The position numbers and the translations under genes were made by a program. The notes under the pieces were generated by a model that was not told the DNA's origin, ran no database searches, and saw nothing but the letters and a program-made list of their open reading frames with translations. 64,000 bases of DNA, taken from positions 124,001 through 188,000 of the forward strand of contig JASGJI010000010.1 in assembly GCA_049840815.1 (NCBI GenBank). The letters run 5' to 3'. Within the stretch, counting starts at the first letter, position 1, and each line of letters starts with the position of its first letter. Shown here one piece after another: positions 16,169 to 24,174 of the stretch. Source of the stretch: JASGDN01 sp049840815 (GTDB taxonomy: Bacteria > Chloroflexota > Chloroflexia > Thermomicrobiales > UBA6265).

Positions 16169-16939
16169 CTACAGCATCGTGACCTGGTTCATGGTGATGC
16201 GGAAGGTGCATTCGAGGACCTCAGCGGCGCGTTTGCACATCACCATGCGCGGCAGGAAGAGTTCGAAATAGTGCATCGGGGTGGCGATGTCCGTGTCGGT
16301 TTCGAGTTCCAGCGTGATGGTCCTGGCTTCGCGGTCAACACGGACAAAGGATGATGTTGTCGCGTAGTTCACGCGGTCGTGATCGTCGAACTCAGCAGGA
16401 TCGGTGACGCGGACCCGGGAGCGATGCACGTCCGACTTGTCGGCCAGGATCAGCGCGGCGGAGATGGCATCCACTGGCTCTCCGAGCTTGCCATGATCGT
16501 CACTGTGGGAGCCAATGGCACCCATCACGATGGCCGTCTCCTGCGGGGCGAGGCCGAGGCGGGTGAGGATCGTGTGTGCGAGCAGGGCGCCGGTGGTTGC
16601 GTGGCCGTGGCGGGAGACGACGTTGCCGATGTCGTGGAGGTAGCCGGCAATCTCGGCCAGGTCCTGGTGGCGACGGTCGTGTCCGAGGCGCTGAAGGATG
16701 TTGCGCGCGATGTGGGAGACCAGTCCCACATGACGGAACCCATGCTCGGTGAAGCCGAGGACGCCGAGGTTGCGGTTCGCGGCCGAGATGAGGGCGCGGG
16801 CCTCCGGATCGTCGCGGACGATTGCCGGGAGGATGCTTGTGTGGTCGTCCTGGTGCTCCGGCAGGGATTCCGGGGTGTCTGGGGTGATGCCGGTGGCTCC
16901 GTATCGTGGCTCGGCGGCAGTGTCGGTGGAATCGGTCAT
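16169..16939 (-). CDS. HD-domain phosphohydrolase-like protein
   Basis: 256 residues. An N-terminal disordered segment is followed by an HD metal-dependent phosphohydrolase domain: GFRHVGLVSHIARNIL, the HD pair in YLHDIGNVVSRHGHATTG, GAIGSHSDDHG, and LILADKSDVHRSRV. The C-terminal quarter is beta-rich and carries no obvious catalytic motif. HD proteins hydrolyse nucleotides, cyclic dinucleotides or other phosphate esters; the substrate here is unknown. It is divergent from the NfeD-like gene at 17096. Confidence 0.85.
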   Translation of the reverse strand: MTDSTDTAAEPRYGATGITPDTPESLPEHQDDHTSILPAIVRDDPEARALISAANRNLGVLGFTEHGFRHVGLVSHIARNILQRLGHDRRHQDLAEIAGYLHDIGNVVSRHGHATTGALLAHTILTRLGLAPQETAIVMGAIGSHSDDHGKLGEPVDAISAALILADKSDVHRSRVRVTDPAEFDDHDRVNYATTSSFVRVDREARTITLELETDTDIATPMHYFELFLPRMVMCKRAAEVLECTFRITMNQVTML

Positions 16940-16990
16940 GGACCCTGATCTCCGGATGCGATGGCGGCGGGTGCGGAAATGTTGGGCTCA

Positions 16991-17020
16991 TTGCGGCCAG
17001 AACCCCGAAAACAGGATAAA
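16991..17020 (+). promoter_or_regulatory. Possible promoter for the NfeD-flotillin pair
   Basis: TTGCGG at 16991 and GATAAA at 17015 are 18 bases apart, upstream of the gene at 17096. The match is moderate. Confidence 0.3.
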
Positions 17021-17095
17021 CTGGGAGTGACCCATCGGCGTCGGATGTTCAAATAGGAGAGGTGTCCGAGACCGGCCGAGGAAGGAGGCAATACC

Positions 17096-17725
17096 ATGTT
17101 CCCACTGAATGATGCGCTCGATGCCATTCTCCTGGGGATGTTCTTCTTCGGCCTGATCTTCACGGTCCTGTCGTTGATCCTGGGGTTCGTCGATATCGGC
17201 GGCCACGGTGATGGCGCTGGCCACGGTGATGGCGCTGGCCACGGCGACCACGGGATCGATGTTCATGGCGACAGCGGACTGGGAGAGCTGCTGGGCGGTG
17301 CGCTCAGCGTTTCCGGCATTCTCGCATTCGTGACGTGGTTCGGCGGCATCGGCTACCTGGTCCGGAACGGTTTCGGATGGGTGGCGCCGGTCGCGATCGT
17401 CGTCGCGGTGATTGGTGGGGGCATCGCGGCCCTCGTCGTGAGCTGGTTCCTGGTCAAGGTCCTGCGACCGGCGAGTACCGAACTCGATCCGAAGGACTAC
17501 CAGACGATTGGGGCGATCGGCCGGGTGACCTCCTCGATTCGGGAGGGGGGCACGGGTGAGATCGTCTACGAGCTCGGCGGCACGCGACAGGTCAGCGCGG
17601 CGAGGTCGGTGTCCGGGGTGGCGATTCCGCGCGGCGTCGAGGTGGCGGTGATGCGTGTGACGCGCGGCGTCGCGGAGGTCGACACGATGGCAAACTTGCT
17701 GGACGATCGCTACCCTGAAGCCTGA
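17096..17725 (+). CDS. NfeD-like membrane protein with a His/Asp/Gly tandem repeat
   Basis: 209 residues, ATG with GAAGGAGG upstream. One N-terminal membrane segment (AILLGMFFFGLIFTVLSLIL), a hydrophilic loop, two further hydrophobic segments (about residues 75-115), then a soluble C-terminal OB-like domain (IGAIGRVTSSIREGG ... ARSVSGVAIPRG). This layout matches NfeD/YuaF proteins, partners of flotillin in membrane microdomains. The loop holds the hexapeptide GHGDGA in tandem, encoded by near-perfect 18-base DNA repeats at about 17203-17240, giving a His/Asp-rich stretch that might bind metal. The flotillin gene follows, supporting the assignment. Confidence 0.82.
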   Translation: MFPLNDALDAILLGMFFFGLIFTVLSLILGFVDIGGHGDGAGHGDGAGHGDHGIDVHGDSGLGELLGGALSVSGILAFVTWFGGIGYLVRNGFGWVAPVAIVVAVIGGGIAALVVSWFLVKVLRPASTELDPKDYQTIGAIGRVTSSIREGGTGEIVYELGGTRQVSAARSVSGVAIPRGVEVAVMRVTRGVAEVDTMANLLDDRYPEA

Positions 17726-17841
17726 CTGATTCAGTCGGGAACCATTTCGTCTGCAACAACGTCTTATCTGAAGAAGGATTCGTGCGTGTGCGTCTCGACA
17801 ACGGGGTCGGACGCGAGTCGCTTTCATGAAGGGGTCTTGGT

Positions 17842-19437
17842 ATGGAGCTCACGTCGTTGATCGTGATCGTGGTGGCGCTGGTCCTGGCGGTGCTACTGAT
17901 CTTCGTCCTCTCCGCGAGGCTCTACCGCAAGGTCGGCCCGAACCAGGCGATGATCGTCTACGGATTCGGCGGCACCAAGGTGGTGAAGGGCAGTGGGCGC
18001 GTCGTGTGGCCGATGGTCCAGCAGAGCCGCGAGCTTTCGCTGGAACTCATGAGCTTCGATGTGGCGCCGCAGCAGGATCTCTACACCAGCCAAGGTGTTG
18101 CGGTGAACGTCGAGGCGGTCGCGCAGATCAAGGTGAAGTCCGATCCGGTGAGCATCCTCACGGCGTCGGAGCAGTTCCTCTCCAAGGACCAGCAGAATCG
18201 GGAGAACCTGATCCGGCTGGTGATGGAAGGCCACCTTCGCGGTATCGTCGGTCAGTTGACGGTCGAGCAGATCGTGAAGGAACCGGAGATGGTGGCGGAC
18301 CGCATGCGCGCGAACGTCGCCGATGACGTCTCGAAGATGGGGCTGGAGGTCGTTTCCTTCACCATCCGCGAAGTTCGGGATAACAACGAGTACATCCTCA
18401 ACATGGGTAAGCCGGACATCGCCCTCGTCCGCCGCCAGGCGGATATCGCGATGGCCGAGGCCGAGCGCGACACCGCCATCCGGCGCGCGCAGGCGATGCG
18501 CGAAGCCCGGATCGCCGAGGCGGCGGCCGAGCAGGAGCAGGTGAGCGCCCAGTCGATCAGTCAGACGCGCCAGGCGGAAGCCGTTCGCGACCTTGAACTC
18601 AAGCGGGCCGAATACGAGCGGTCGGTGCAGGAACAGCGAGCGCAGGCGGATAAGGCCTACGAGATCCAGGCGAACGTGCAGCAGCAGCGGATTGTCGAAG
18701 AGCAGGTTCGCGTCGAGCGAGTCCGGAAGGAAGGGGAGATCGCGGTCCAGGAGGCCGAGATCCTCCGTCGCGAGAAGGAACTGATCGCGACCGTCCTCAA
18801 GGCCGCCGACGTCGAGCGGCAGCGCATCGAGACGCTGGCCGCCGCCGACAAGCAGCGGGCCATTCTCCACGCGCAGGCGCAGGCCGAAGCGACGCGGGCC
18901 GAAGGTGAGGCCCAGGCCGAAATCGTCCGCATCCGCGGTCTTGCCGAAGCCGAGATCATCGAGGCGAAGGGTCAGGCCGAGGCCAACGCGATGCAGATCA
19001 AGGCCGGAGCGTATCAGGCGTACAACCAGGCGGCGGTCCTTGATCGCCTGCTGACGGAACTGCCTGCGGTGGTTCGCGCCGCGGCGGAGCCGCTGAACAG
19101 GGTGGACAAGATCACGGTCGTCTCCACGGGTGGCGATGGTGGCGGGACGGGCGTGAACCGCGTGACGAGCGATGTCTCCACGCTGGTGGCGCAGGTGCCG
19201 GCGCTGGTGGAGTCGCTGACGGGCATCCGCATCCAGGACCTGCTGGATCACGTTCCGGCGGGGAATGCATCGAAGGATGGTGCTGCGCCGAACGGCACCT
19301 CCACGCGATCGACCACACGGGATGTCGTTCCGGCACGATCCCCGGAGCCCAAGACTCCGCCAGCCCCTGTGGTGGAGGCGGAGCCGGTCACCGACGCTGC
19401 GGCACCGGTCCCGGCAGGCACTCCCGGCGAGGAATAG
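17842..19437 (+). CDS. Flotillin-family protein (SPFH domain)
   Basis: 531 residues. One N-terminal membrane helix (LIVIVVALVLAVLLIFVL), an SPFH domain to about residue 200 (YRKVGPNQAMIVYGFGGTKV, DKQ-like processing region, LEVVSFTIREVRDNNEYI), a long Ala/Glu/Gln-rich coiled coil (about 205-400) and a Pro/Thr-rich tail. Flotillins (YuaG/FloT type) scaffold functional membrane microdomains and oligomerise through the coiled coil. The NfeD-like gene upstream is its usual partner. A long hairpin terminator follows at 19481. Confidence 0.93.
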   Translation: MELTSLIVIVVALVLAVLLIFVLSARLYRKVGPNQAMIVYGFGGTKVVKGSGRVVWPMVQQSRELSLELMSFDVAPQQDLYTSQGVAVNVEAVAQIKVKSDPVSILTASEQFLSKDQQNRENLIRLVMEGHLRGIVGQLTVEQIVKEPEMVADRMRANVADDVSKMGLEVVSFTIREVRDNNEYILNMGKPDIALVRRQADIAMAEAERDTAIRRAQAMREARIAEAAAEQEQVSAQSISQTRQAEAVRDLELKRAEYERSVQEQRAQADKAYEIQANVQQQRIVEEQVRVERVRKEGEIAVQEAEILRREKELIATVLKAADVERQRIETLAAADKQRAILHAQAQAEATRAEGEAQAEIVRIRGLAEAEIIEAKGQAEANAMQIKAGAYQAYNQAAVLDRLLTELPAVVRAAAEPLNRVDKITVVSTGGDGGGTGVNRVTSDVSTLVAQVPALVESLTGIRIQDLLDHVPAGNASKDGAAPNGTSTRSTTRDVVPARSPEPKTPPAPVVEAEPVTDAAAPVPAGTPGEE

Positions 19438-19480
19438 GCGTTCGAATCCTGCCTGATTGGGCGGGTTCGTGACCGGACGA

Positions 19481-19508
19481 ACGGCCCCCTGGCATGTCAG
19501 GGGGCCGT
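19481..19508 (+). terminator. Hairpin terminator after the flotillin gene
   Basis: ACGGCCCCCTG (19481-19491) pairs perfectly with CAGGGGGCCGT (19498-19508) around a six-base loop and runs into TTTCC. Confidence 0.85.
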
Positions 19509-19612
19509 TTCCGTGCGTGCTATGATTTCCCACCAGACAGGGAGTCTTTCGGACTCGTGCGCTCCCGATTGCTGCGCCCGATGGTTTGCTTACGCCTAAT
19601 GGATCGCTTCCG

Positions 19613-20155
19613 ATGACCGATGAATTTCGCCAATCCATCCCCGGCGGAGACGCGCAGCGCGTCCGGGTCGACGCGCTGGGGGAGCCGGGGAATCGCCGGT
19701 TCCGATTCAGCGCCGTGATCGAGGGCGAGACCTTCATCGTCTGGATGGAGAAGCAGCAATTGCAGGCGCTTGGTCTCGCGGTGGAGCAGATGCTCGATCA
19801 GCTGCCGGAGGGATCGGGAATCATGGCGCATGAATCGCTGCCGCTCGATTTTGACGACGCGACGCGAAGCCAGTTCCGCGCTGGCCGCATGGAGCTGGGG
19901 TTCGACCCGATTCGCGACCGGATCGTGATCTCCGCGCACGACCTCCAGGAGGAGGCGGCGCTGCCGTCGCTTTCCGTGCGGATCTCACGATCGCAGGCGT
20001 TGGAGTTGAGCACCGATGCCGCGTTGGTGGTCTCGGCGGGGCGTCCGCGTTGCCCGATGTGCGGGGAGTTGTACGATCCGAAATCGCATCATGTCTGCCC
20101 GGAGCAGAACGGCCACCTTCCGCTCTCGCTCGATCCGGACGAGTTCCTGTCCTGA
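19613..20155 (+). CDS. DUF3090 family protein
   Basis: 180 residues. The N-terminal half (RVRVDALGEPGNRRFRFSA, MEKQQLQALGLAVEQMLDQL) and the C-terminal zinc-ribbon-like tail (GRPRCPMCGELYDPKSHHVC) match the DUF3090 family (TIGR03847), widespread in Actinobacteriota and Chloroflexota but of unknown function. The three Cys plus the nearby His would suit a structural zinc. A frame extends nine codons upstream; ATG at 19613 is taken as start because it gives the usual family N-terminus. The ribosome-binding site is weak. Confidence 0.85.
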   Translation: MTDEFRQSIPGGDAQRVRVDALGEPGNRRFRFSAVIEGETFIVWMEKQQLQALGLAVEQMLDQLPEGSGIMAHESLPLDFDDATRSQFRAGRMELGFDPIRDRIVISAHDLQEEAALPSLSVRISRSQALELSTDAALVVSAGRPRCPMCGELYDPKSHHVCPEQNGHLPLSLDPDEFLS

Positions 20156-20161
20156 TTGAGG

Positions 20162-20191
20162 TTGACAGGGGGAGATCGACGGTCGTACCAT
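20162..20191 (+). promoter_or_regulatory. Promoter of the ilvB leader and branched-chain amino acid operon
   Basis: A perfect TTGACA (20162-20167) and TACCAT (20186-20191) are separated by 18 bases. It lies 49 bases upstream of the leader peptide start at 20240, just downstream of the DUF3090 stop codon. Confidence 0.8.
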
Positions 20192-20239
20192 GATCGAGGC
20201 TGACGGATAGTCGTTCGGCCTATGTTCCGAGGATTCACG

Positions 20240-20338
20240 ATGTCGCTGCCGCACAACAGCATTGCCATTATCAGCCTCGTACTTATTGAGCTCCCGGTAG
20301 GGAGCCGATGGTGCGTGGGCGGGCAGCAAAGCTGGTAG
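20240..20338 (+). CDS. Branched-chain amino acid leader peptide (attenuation peptide)
   Basis: A 32-codon open frame starts with ATG at 20240 behind GAGGA (20229-20233) and stops with TAG at 20336-20338. Residues 8-20 read IAIISLVLIELPV: nine of thirteen are Ile, Leu or Val. They use ATT, CTT and GTA, codons avoided in the surrounding GC-rich genes, alongside ATC and CTC. The frame overlaps hairpin 1:2 (20290-20305) of the attenuator, as required for ribosome-mediated attenuation. The peptide itself probably has no other function; slow translation of it would sense charged tRNA-Ile/Leu/Val. It is too short for standard gene finders. Confidence 0.85.
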   Translation: MSLPHNSIAIISLVLIELPVGSRWCVGGQQSW

Positions 20339-20394
20339 TGAACCAGAGCAAGTGACGAATCTGATGCTGGCCTCCCCACATGGGAGGCTTTTTT
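20290..20394 (+). promoter_or_regulatory. ilvB transcription attenuator (competing hairpins and terminator)
   Basis: Segment 1 GCTCCC (20290-20295) pairs with segment 2 GGGAGC (20300-20305), both inside the leader peptide frame. Segment 3 GCCTCCC (20370-20376) pairs with segment 4 GGGAGGC (20382-20388), and six T follow (20389-20394): a textbook intrinsic terminator. Segment 2 with its next base, GGGAGCC, can instead pair with GGCCTCCC of segment 3 (seven pairs, one bulge), which would be the antiterminator. Ribosome stalling at the Ile/Leu/Val codons would mask segment 1, free segment 2 and allow read-through into ilvB. The mechanism is inferred from the layout. Confidence 0.85.
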
Positions 20395-20598
20395 GTTGCG
20401 TATCACCCCATCACCTGGCGACTCACCGACGCGTCGCCCGGACCTGAAGGACTCAGTTCCATCCCTTCACCGTCGCAGGGAATCCCGGCACCGGTTGCCG
20501 GACACGCGGTTCAAACGATGGCACGCCATCGCTCGCCGCCAACACCAGGGACGACATCGATCTCGGACACGCGAGACAGGATGGAAACGGAGCACGAT

Positions 20599-22380
20599 AT
20601 GGTCGTTGCACAGTCGCGAACCAGGACCGACATCGCCGAAGATCCTCAGCTTCTGGCTGTCGAGGTTGGCCAGATTTCCGCGCAGCCGGAGATCCTCTCC
20701 GGCGCGGAGATTACATGCCGCAGCCTGGAGGCGGAGGGCGTAACGACGGTCTTCGGATACCCTGGCGGCGCGGTGATCCCGCTCTACGATGCGATTGCGA
20801 ACGCGAGCTTCCATCATGTGCTGTCTCGATTCGAGCAGTGGGCGGGGCATGAGGCGCAGGCGTATGCCCGCGTCACCGGCGAAGTCGGCGTCTGCATTGC
20901 GACCTCCGGTCCTGGCGCGACGAACATCGTGACCGCGCTCGCCGATGCCTTCCTCGATTCGATCCCGATGGTTGCCATCACCGGCCAGGTGATCCAGCCG
21001 CTGATCGGGCGCGATGGCTTCCAGGAAGTCGATATCACCGGCATCACGCTTCCGGTGACGAAGCACAACTACCTCGTGCGACGGATCGAGGACATCGCCC
21101 CGACCATCAAGGAAGCGTTCTACCTCGCGCGGACGGGGCGTCCGGGTCCGGTGCTGGTCGACATCCCGAAGGATGTCTTCAATGCGAAGGCGCCTTTCGT
21201 CTGGCCGGAGACCACTGGCCGTCGCAGCTACCAGCCGAGCTTCGTGCCGAACATGCGGCAGGTGCGGCTGGCGGCGGACGAGATCGCGAAGGCCCGCAAG
21301 CCGCTGATCATGGCCGGGCACGGCATCATCCTCGCCAAGGGTGAGGCCGAGTTCCAGGCGTTCGCCGAGAAGACCGGTATCCCGGTGATCTACACGCTGC
21401 TCGGGCTGGGCGCGATGGACGAGGCGCATCCGCTCTCGCTCGGCATGATGGGCATGCACGGTCACAAGCACGTGAACCGCGCCCTCGAGGAGTGCGACCT
21501 GCTGGTGAACATCGGCGCGCGCTTCGACGACCGGGCGACCGGGCGGCTGGACGGGTTCGCACCGAATGCCCGCGTCATCCACGTCGATGTCGATCCCGCC
21601 GAGATCGGCAAGAACGTCACCACGCATGTCCCGGTCGTGGGCGATGCGCGGGAGGCGCTCAAGCTCCTGATCGACGCCGTCGAGGTGCGGAAGTATCCCG
21701 AGTGGCGACGCTGGATCGATAGCCAGAAGGACCGGGTGCTCGCCGCCGCGCTGGAGGATCGTCCGGAGTGGCCGGAGCCCTACACGATCATCAAGGCAAT
21801 CGCGCAGGCAACCGACCACGAGGCGATCGTGACCACCGATGTTGGGCAGCACCAGATGTGGGCGGCCCAGCACATCGGCGTCCGTCACGGCACGCGCTGG
21901 GTGACCTCCGGCGGCCTCGGCACGATGGGCTTCGGCCTGCCGTCCGCGATTGGCGCGAAGATGGGGCGCCCCGAGCTGGAAGTCTGGACGATCATCGGCG
22001 ACGGTGGCTTCCAGATGTCGCTGAACGAGCTGGCGACAGCGGTGCAGGAGAACCTGGACATCAACATCGCCATCATCAACAACGGCTACCTCGGCATGGT
22101 CCGCCAGTGGCAGGATCTCTTCCACAATCACAACTATTCCGAGACGCGGATCAGCTCGCCGGACTTCGTGAAGCTCGCGGAGTCGTACGGTGTGACCGGC
22201 ATCCGCGTGACAGAGGACCACGAGATCGAACCCGCGATTGCGAAGGCCCGCTCCATCAAGGGGCCGGTGCTGATCGAGTTCATCGTGGAGCCGGAAGCGA
22301 ACGTCTACCCGATGGTCGCGCCGGGCGCGAGCAACTCCGAGATGATTCACCACCCGAACAACGCCGGCGAGGAGAACTAG
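20599..22380 (+). CDS. ilvB: Acetolactate synthase large subunit
   Basis: 593 residues. This thiamine-diphosphate enzyme makes 2-acetolactate or 2-aceto-2-hydroxybutyrate, the first common step of Val/Leu/Ile synthesis. Seen: GVTTVFGYPGGAVIPLYDA, the catalytic Glu in SRFEQWAGHEAQAYARVTG, GPGATNIVTALADAFLDS, and the diphosphate/Mg site in GDGGFQMSLNELATAV with INNGYLGMVRQWQ. The frame is open further upstream into the terminator. ATG at 20599 is chosen for its GGAG seven bases away and normal length. About 200 untranslated bases separate it from the attenuator. The stop is two bases before ilvN. Confidence 0.97.
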   Translation: MVVAQSRTRTDIAEDPQLLAVEVGQISAQPEILSGAEITCRSLEAEGVTTVFGYPGGAVIPLYDAIANASFHHVLSRFEQWAGHEAQAYARVTGEVGVCIATSGPGATNIVTALADAFLDSIPMVAITGQVIQPLIGRDGFQEVDITGITLPVTKHNYLVRRIEDIAPTIKEAFYLARTGRPGPVLVDIPKDVFNAKAPFVWPETTGRRSYQPSFVPNMRQVRLAADEIAKARKPLIMAGHGIILAKGEAEFQAFAEKTGIPVIYTLLGLGAMDEAHPLSLGMMGMHGHKHVNRALEECDLLVNIGARFDDRATGRLDGFAPNARVIHVDVDPAEIGKNVTTHVPVVGDAREALKLLIDAVEVRKYPEWRRWIDSQKDRVLAAALEDRPEWPEPYTIIKAIAQATDHEAIVTTDVGQHQMWAAQHIGVRHGTRWVTSGGLGTMGFGLPSAIGAKMGRPELEVWTIIGDGGFQMSLNELATAVQENLDINIAIINNGYLGMVRQWQDLFHNHNYSETRISSPDFVKLAESYGVTGIRVTEDHEIEPAIAKARSIKGPVLIEFIVEPEANVYPMVAPGASNSEMIHHPNNAGEEN

Positions 22381-22382
22381 CC

Positions 22383-22925
22383 ATGCGACGAACTCATACC
22401 CTCGTGGTGCTGGTCGAGGATCAGCCGGGTGTCCTGAACCGCGTCGTGTCCCTGATCCGGCGCCGTAACTTCAACATCGATTCGATCGCGGTTGGCCACA
22501 GCGAGCAACCGGGGTTCTCCCGGATGACGCTGATGGTCACCGGCGAGGACAATGAGGTCGAGCAGGCCGTCAAGCAGTTGTACAAGCTGCTGGAGGTCAT
22601 CAAGGTGACCGACCTGGCGCACGACCAGGCGATCACGCGCGAGATGGTGCTCGTGAAGGTGGCTGCGAAGAACGGCCAGCGAAGCGAGATCATGCAGATC
22701 GCCGAGGTCTATGGCGCTCGCATTCTGGATGCGACGCCAAGTTCGCTGATGATCGAAGCCACGGGCTCCGAAGACCAGATCGAATCCTTCCTGGCCATGA
22801 TGCGCATTTTCGGGATTCGGGAGATGGTGCGCGCCGGCAAGATTGCGATGGCGCGGGCCTCGGCACCGAAGCCGCAGGGACGCATCGAGCGGATCGGCGA
22901 CGATCGTTTCGCGGTGGCTGACTGA
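22383..22925 (+). CDS. ilvN: Acetolactate synthase small (regulatory) subunit
   Basis: 180 residues. It begins with an ACT domain (THTLVVLVEDQPGVLNRVVS, then RRNFNIDSIAVGHSE) that binds valine for feedback inhibition, followed by the C-terminal ALS regulatory domain (REMVLVKVAAKNGQRSEI, ARILDATPSSLMIEATG, GIREMVRAGKIAM). It activates and stabilises IlvB. It starts two bases after the ilvB stop. A short GC-rich hairpin (22943-22964) lies between it and ilvC. Confidence 0.97.
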   Translation: MRRTHTLVVLVEDQPGVLNRVVSLIRRRNFNIDSIAVGHSEQPGFSRMTLMVTGEDNEVEQAVKQLYKLLEVIKVTDLAHDQAITREMVLVKVAAKNGQRSEIMQIAEVYGARILDATPSSLMIEATGSEDQIESFLAMMRIFGIREMVRAGKIAMARASAPKPQGRIERIGDDRFAVAD

Positions 22926-22942
22926 CCAACATCTGACGATTC

Positions 22943-22964
22943 AGAGGGAGCATGTGCTCCCTCT
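22943..22964 (+). terminator. Intercistronic hairpin between ilvN and ilvC
   Basis: AGAGGGAG (22943-22950) pairs with CTCCCTCT (22957-22964). The following U-tract is weak (TCGTTTCG), so it may cause partial termination or protect the 3' end of ilvBN mRNA. Confidence 0.5.
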
Positions 22965-23063
22965 TCGTTTCGTACACATCCGGCCCGGAGACGGGCGAAT
23001 CCGTCCATGATGTTCATGGATGAGCAGGATTGGCGACCGAGGTCGCCGCAGGAGGACGTTTCA

Positions 23064-24104
23064 ATGCCGGCGGTTATCTACTATGAGAACGACGCGACCC
23101 TTGCCCCGCTTCAGGACAAGACGATCGCCATCATCGGTTACGGCGCGCAGGGCCACGCGCATGCGCTCAACCTTCGCGATTCCGGCCTGAACGTGGTTGT
23201 TGGCCTGCACGAGGGCAGCAAGAGCCGCGAGAAGGCGGCCGCCGCCGGCCTCAAGGTCGCGACTGTCGATGAGGCCTCCGCCCAGGCCGACGTCATCATG
23301 GTTCTCGTGCCGGATCACCTGCAGAAGGCGATCTACACCGAGTCGATCGCGCCGCACCTGACGGCGGGCAAGATGCTGATGTTCGCGCATGGCTTCGCCA
23401 TCCATTTCGGCGCCATCGTGCCGCCGGCGGATGTCGATGTCACCATGATCGCGCCGAAGTCCCCTGGTTCCCGCGTGCGTGAGCTTTACGAGGAAGGCAT
23501 CGGTGTGCCGGCCCTGATCGCGGTCCACCAGAACGCGACCGGCAATGCGAAGGAGAAGGCTCTTTCCTATGCGCGGGGCATCGGCTCCCTCTCCGCCGGC
23601 GTGCTGGAGACCACCTTCCGCGAGGAGACCGAAACCGACCTCTTCGGCGAGCAGGCCGTCCTCTGCGGCGGTGTGGCCGCGCTGATCACGGCTGGTTTCG
23701 AGACGCTGGTCGAGGCGGGGTACGAGCCGGAGAGCGCCTACTTCGAGTGCCTCCACGAGATGAAGCTGATCGTCGACCTCATCTATGAAGGCGGCCTGAC
23801 GATGATGCGCGAGGTCATCTCCGACACCGCCGAGTACGGCGACTATTACGCCGGGCCGCAGGTGATCACCGCCGAGACCAAGCTGGCGATGAAGCAGATC
23901 CTCAAGCGCATCCAGGACGGCGATTTCGCCCGCGAGTGGATCGCCGAGAACGAGAACGGTCGCCCGAACTTCCTCAACATGCGCCAGTCGGCCAACGATC
24001 ACGAGATCGAGCGCGTCGGCGCGCAGCTGCGCGGGATGATGCCGTTCCTGAAGTCCGGCAAGGCTGCCCGCGAGGCGGCGAAGGCTGCGTCCAGCGCGCA
24101 GTAG
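23064..24104 (+). CDS. ilvC: Ketol-acid reductoisomerase
   Basis: 346 residues, the short class I form. It isomerises and reduces acetolactate with NADPH and Mg. Seen: Rossmann motif IAIIGYGAQGHAHALNL, APKSPGSRVRELYEEGIGVP, the metal-binding region ETDLFGEQAVLCGGV, CLHEMKLIVDLIYEGG, and SDTAEYGDYYAGP. The reading frame extends 19 codons upstream, but ATG at 23064 has GGAGGA nine bases away and the usual N-terminus. It is followed by a perfect 13-bp hairpin before leuA. Confidence 0.97.
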   Translation: MPAVIYYENDATLAPLQDKTIAIIGYGAQGHAHALNLRDSGLNVVVGLHEGSKSREKAAAAGLKVATVDEASAQADVIMVLVPDHLQKAIYTESIAPHLTAGKMLMFAHGFAIHFGAIVPPADVDVTMIAPKSPGSRVRELYEEGIGVPALIAVHQNATGNAKEKALSYARGIGSLSAGVLETTFREETETDLFGEQAVLCGGVAALITAGFETLVEAGYEPESAYFECLHEMKLIVDLIYEGGLTMMREVISDTAEYGDYYAGPQVITAETKLAMKQILKRIQDGDFAREWIAENENGRPNFLNMRQSANDHEIERVGAQLRGMMPFLKSGKAAREAAKAASSAQ

Positions 24105-24117
24105 GTGACAGCCGGCT

Positions 24118-24146
24118 CCGCACCCCGCCGTATCGGCGGGGTGCGG
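24118..24146 (+). terminator. Intercistronic 13-bp hairpin between ilvC and leuA
   Basis: CCGCACCCCGCCG (24118-24130) pairs perfectly with CGGCGGGGTGCGG (24134-24146) around TAT. No U-tract follows, so it may be a weak terminator or an mRNA-stabilising element. Confidence 0.5.
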
Positions 24147-24174
24147 ACCGACCCAAGCACGAAAGAAGAGCACC

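Noticed and set aside
17893..19737. 614-codon minus-strand frame opposite flotillin
   Set aside because: It mirrors the coiled-coil codon pattern of the real gene and has no domain of its own.
20192..20598. T-box riboswitch before ilvB
   Set aside because: No T-box consensus core was found, whereas a translated Ile/Leu/Val-rich peptide with classical competing hairpins is present.
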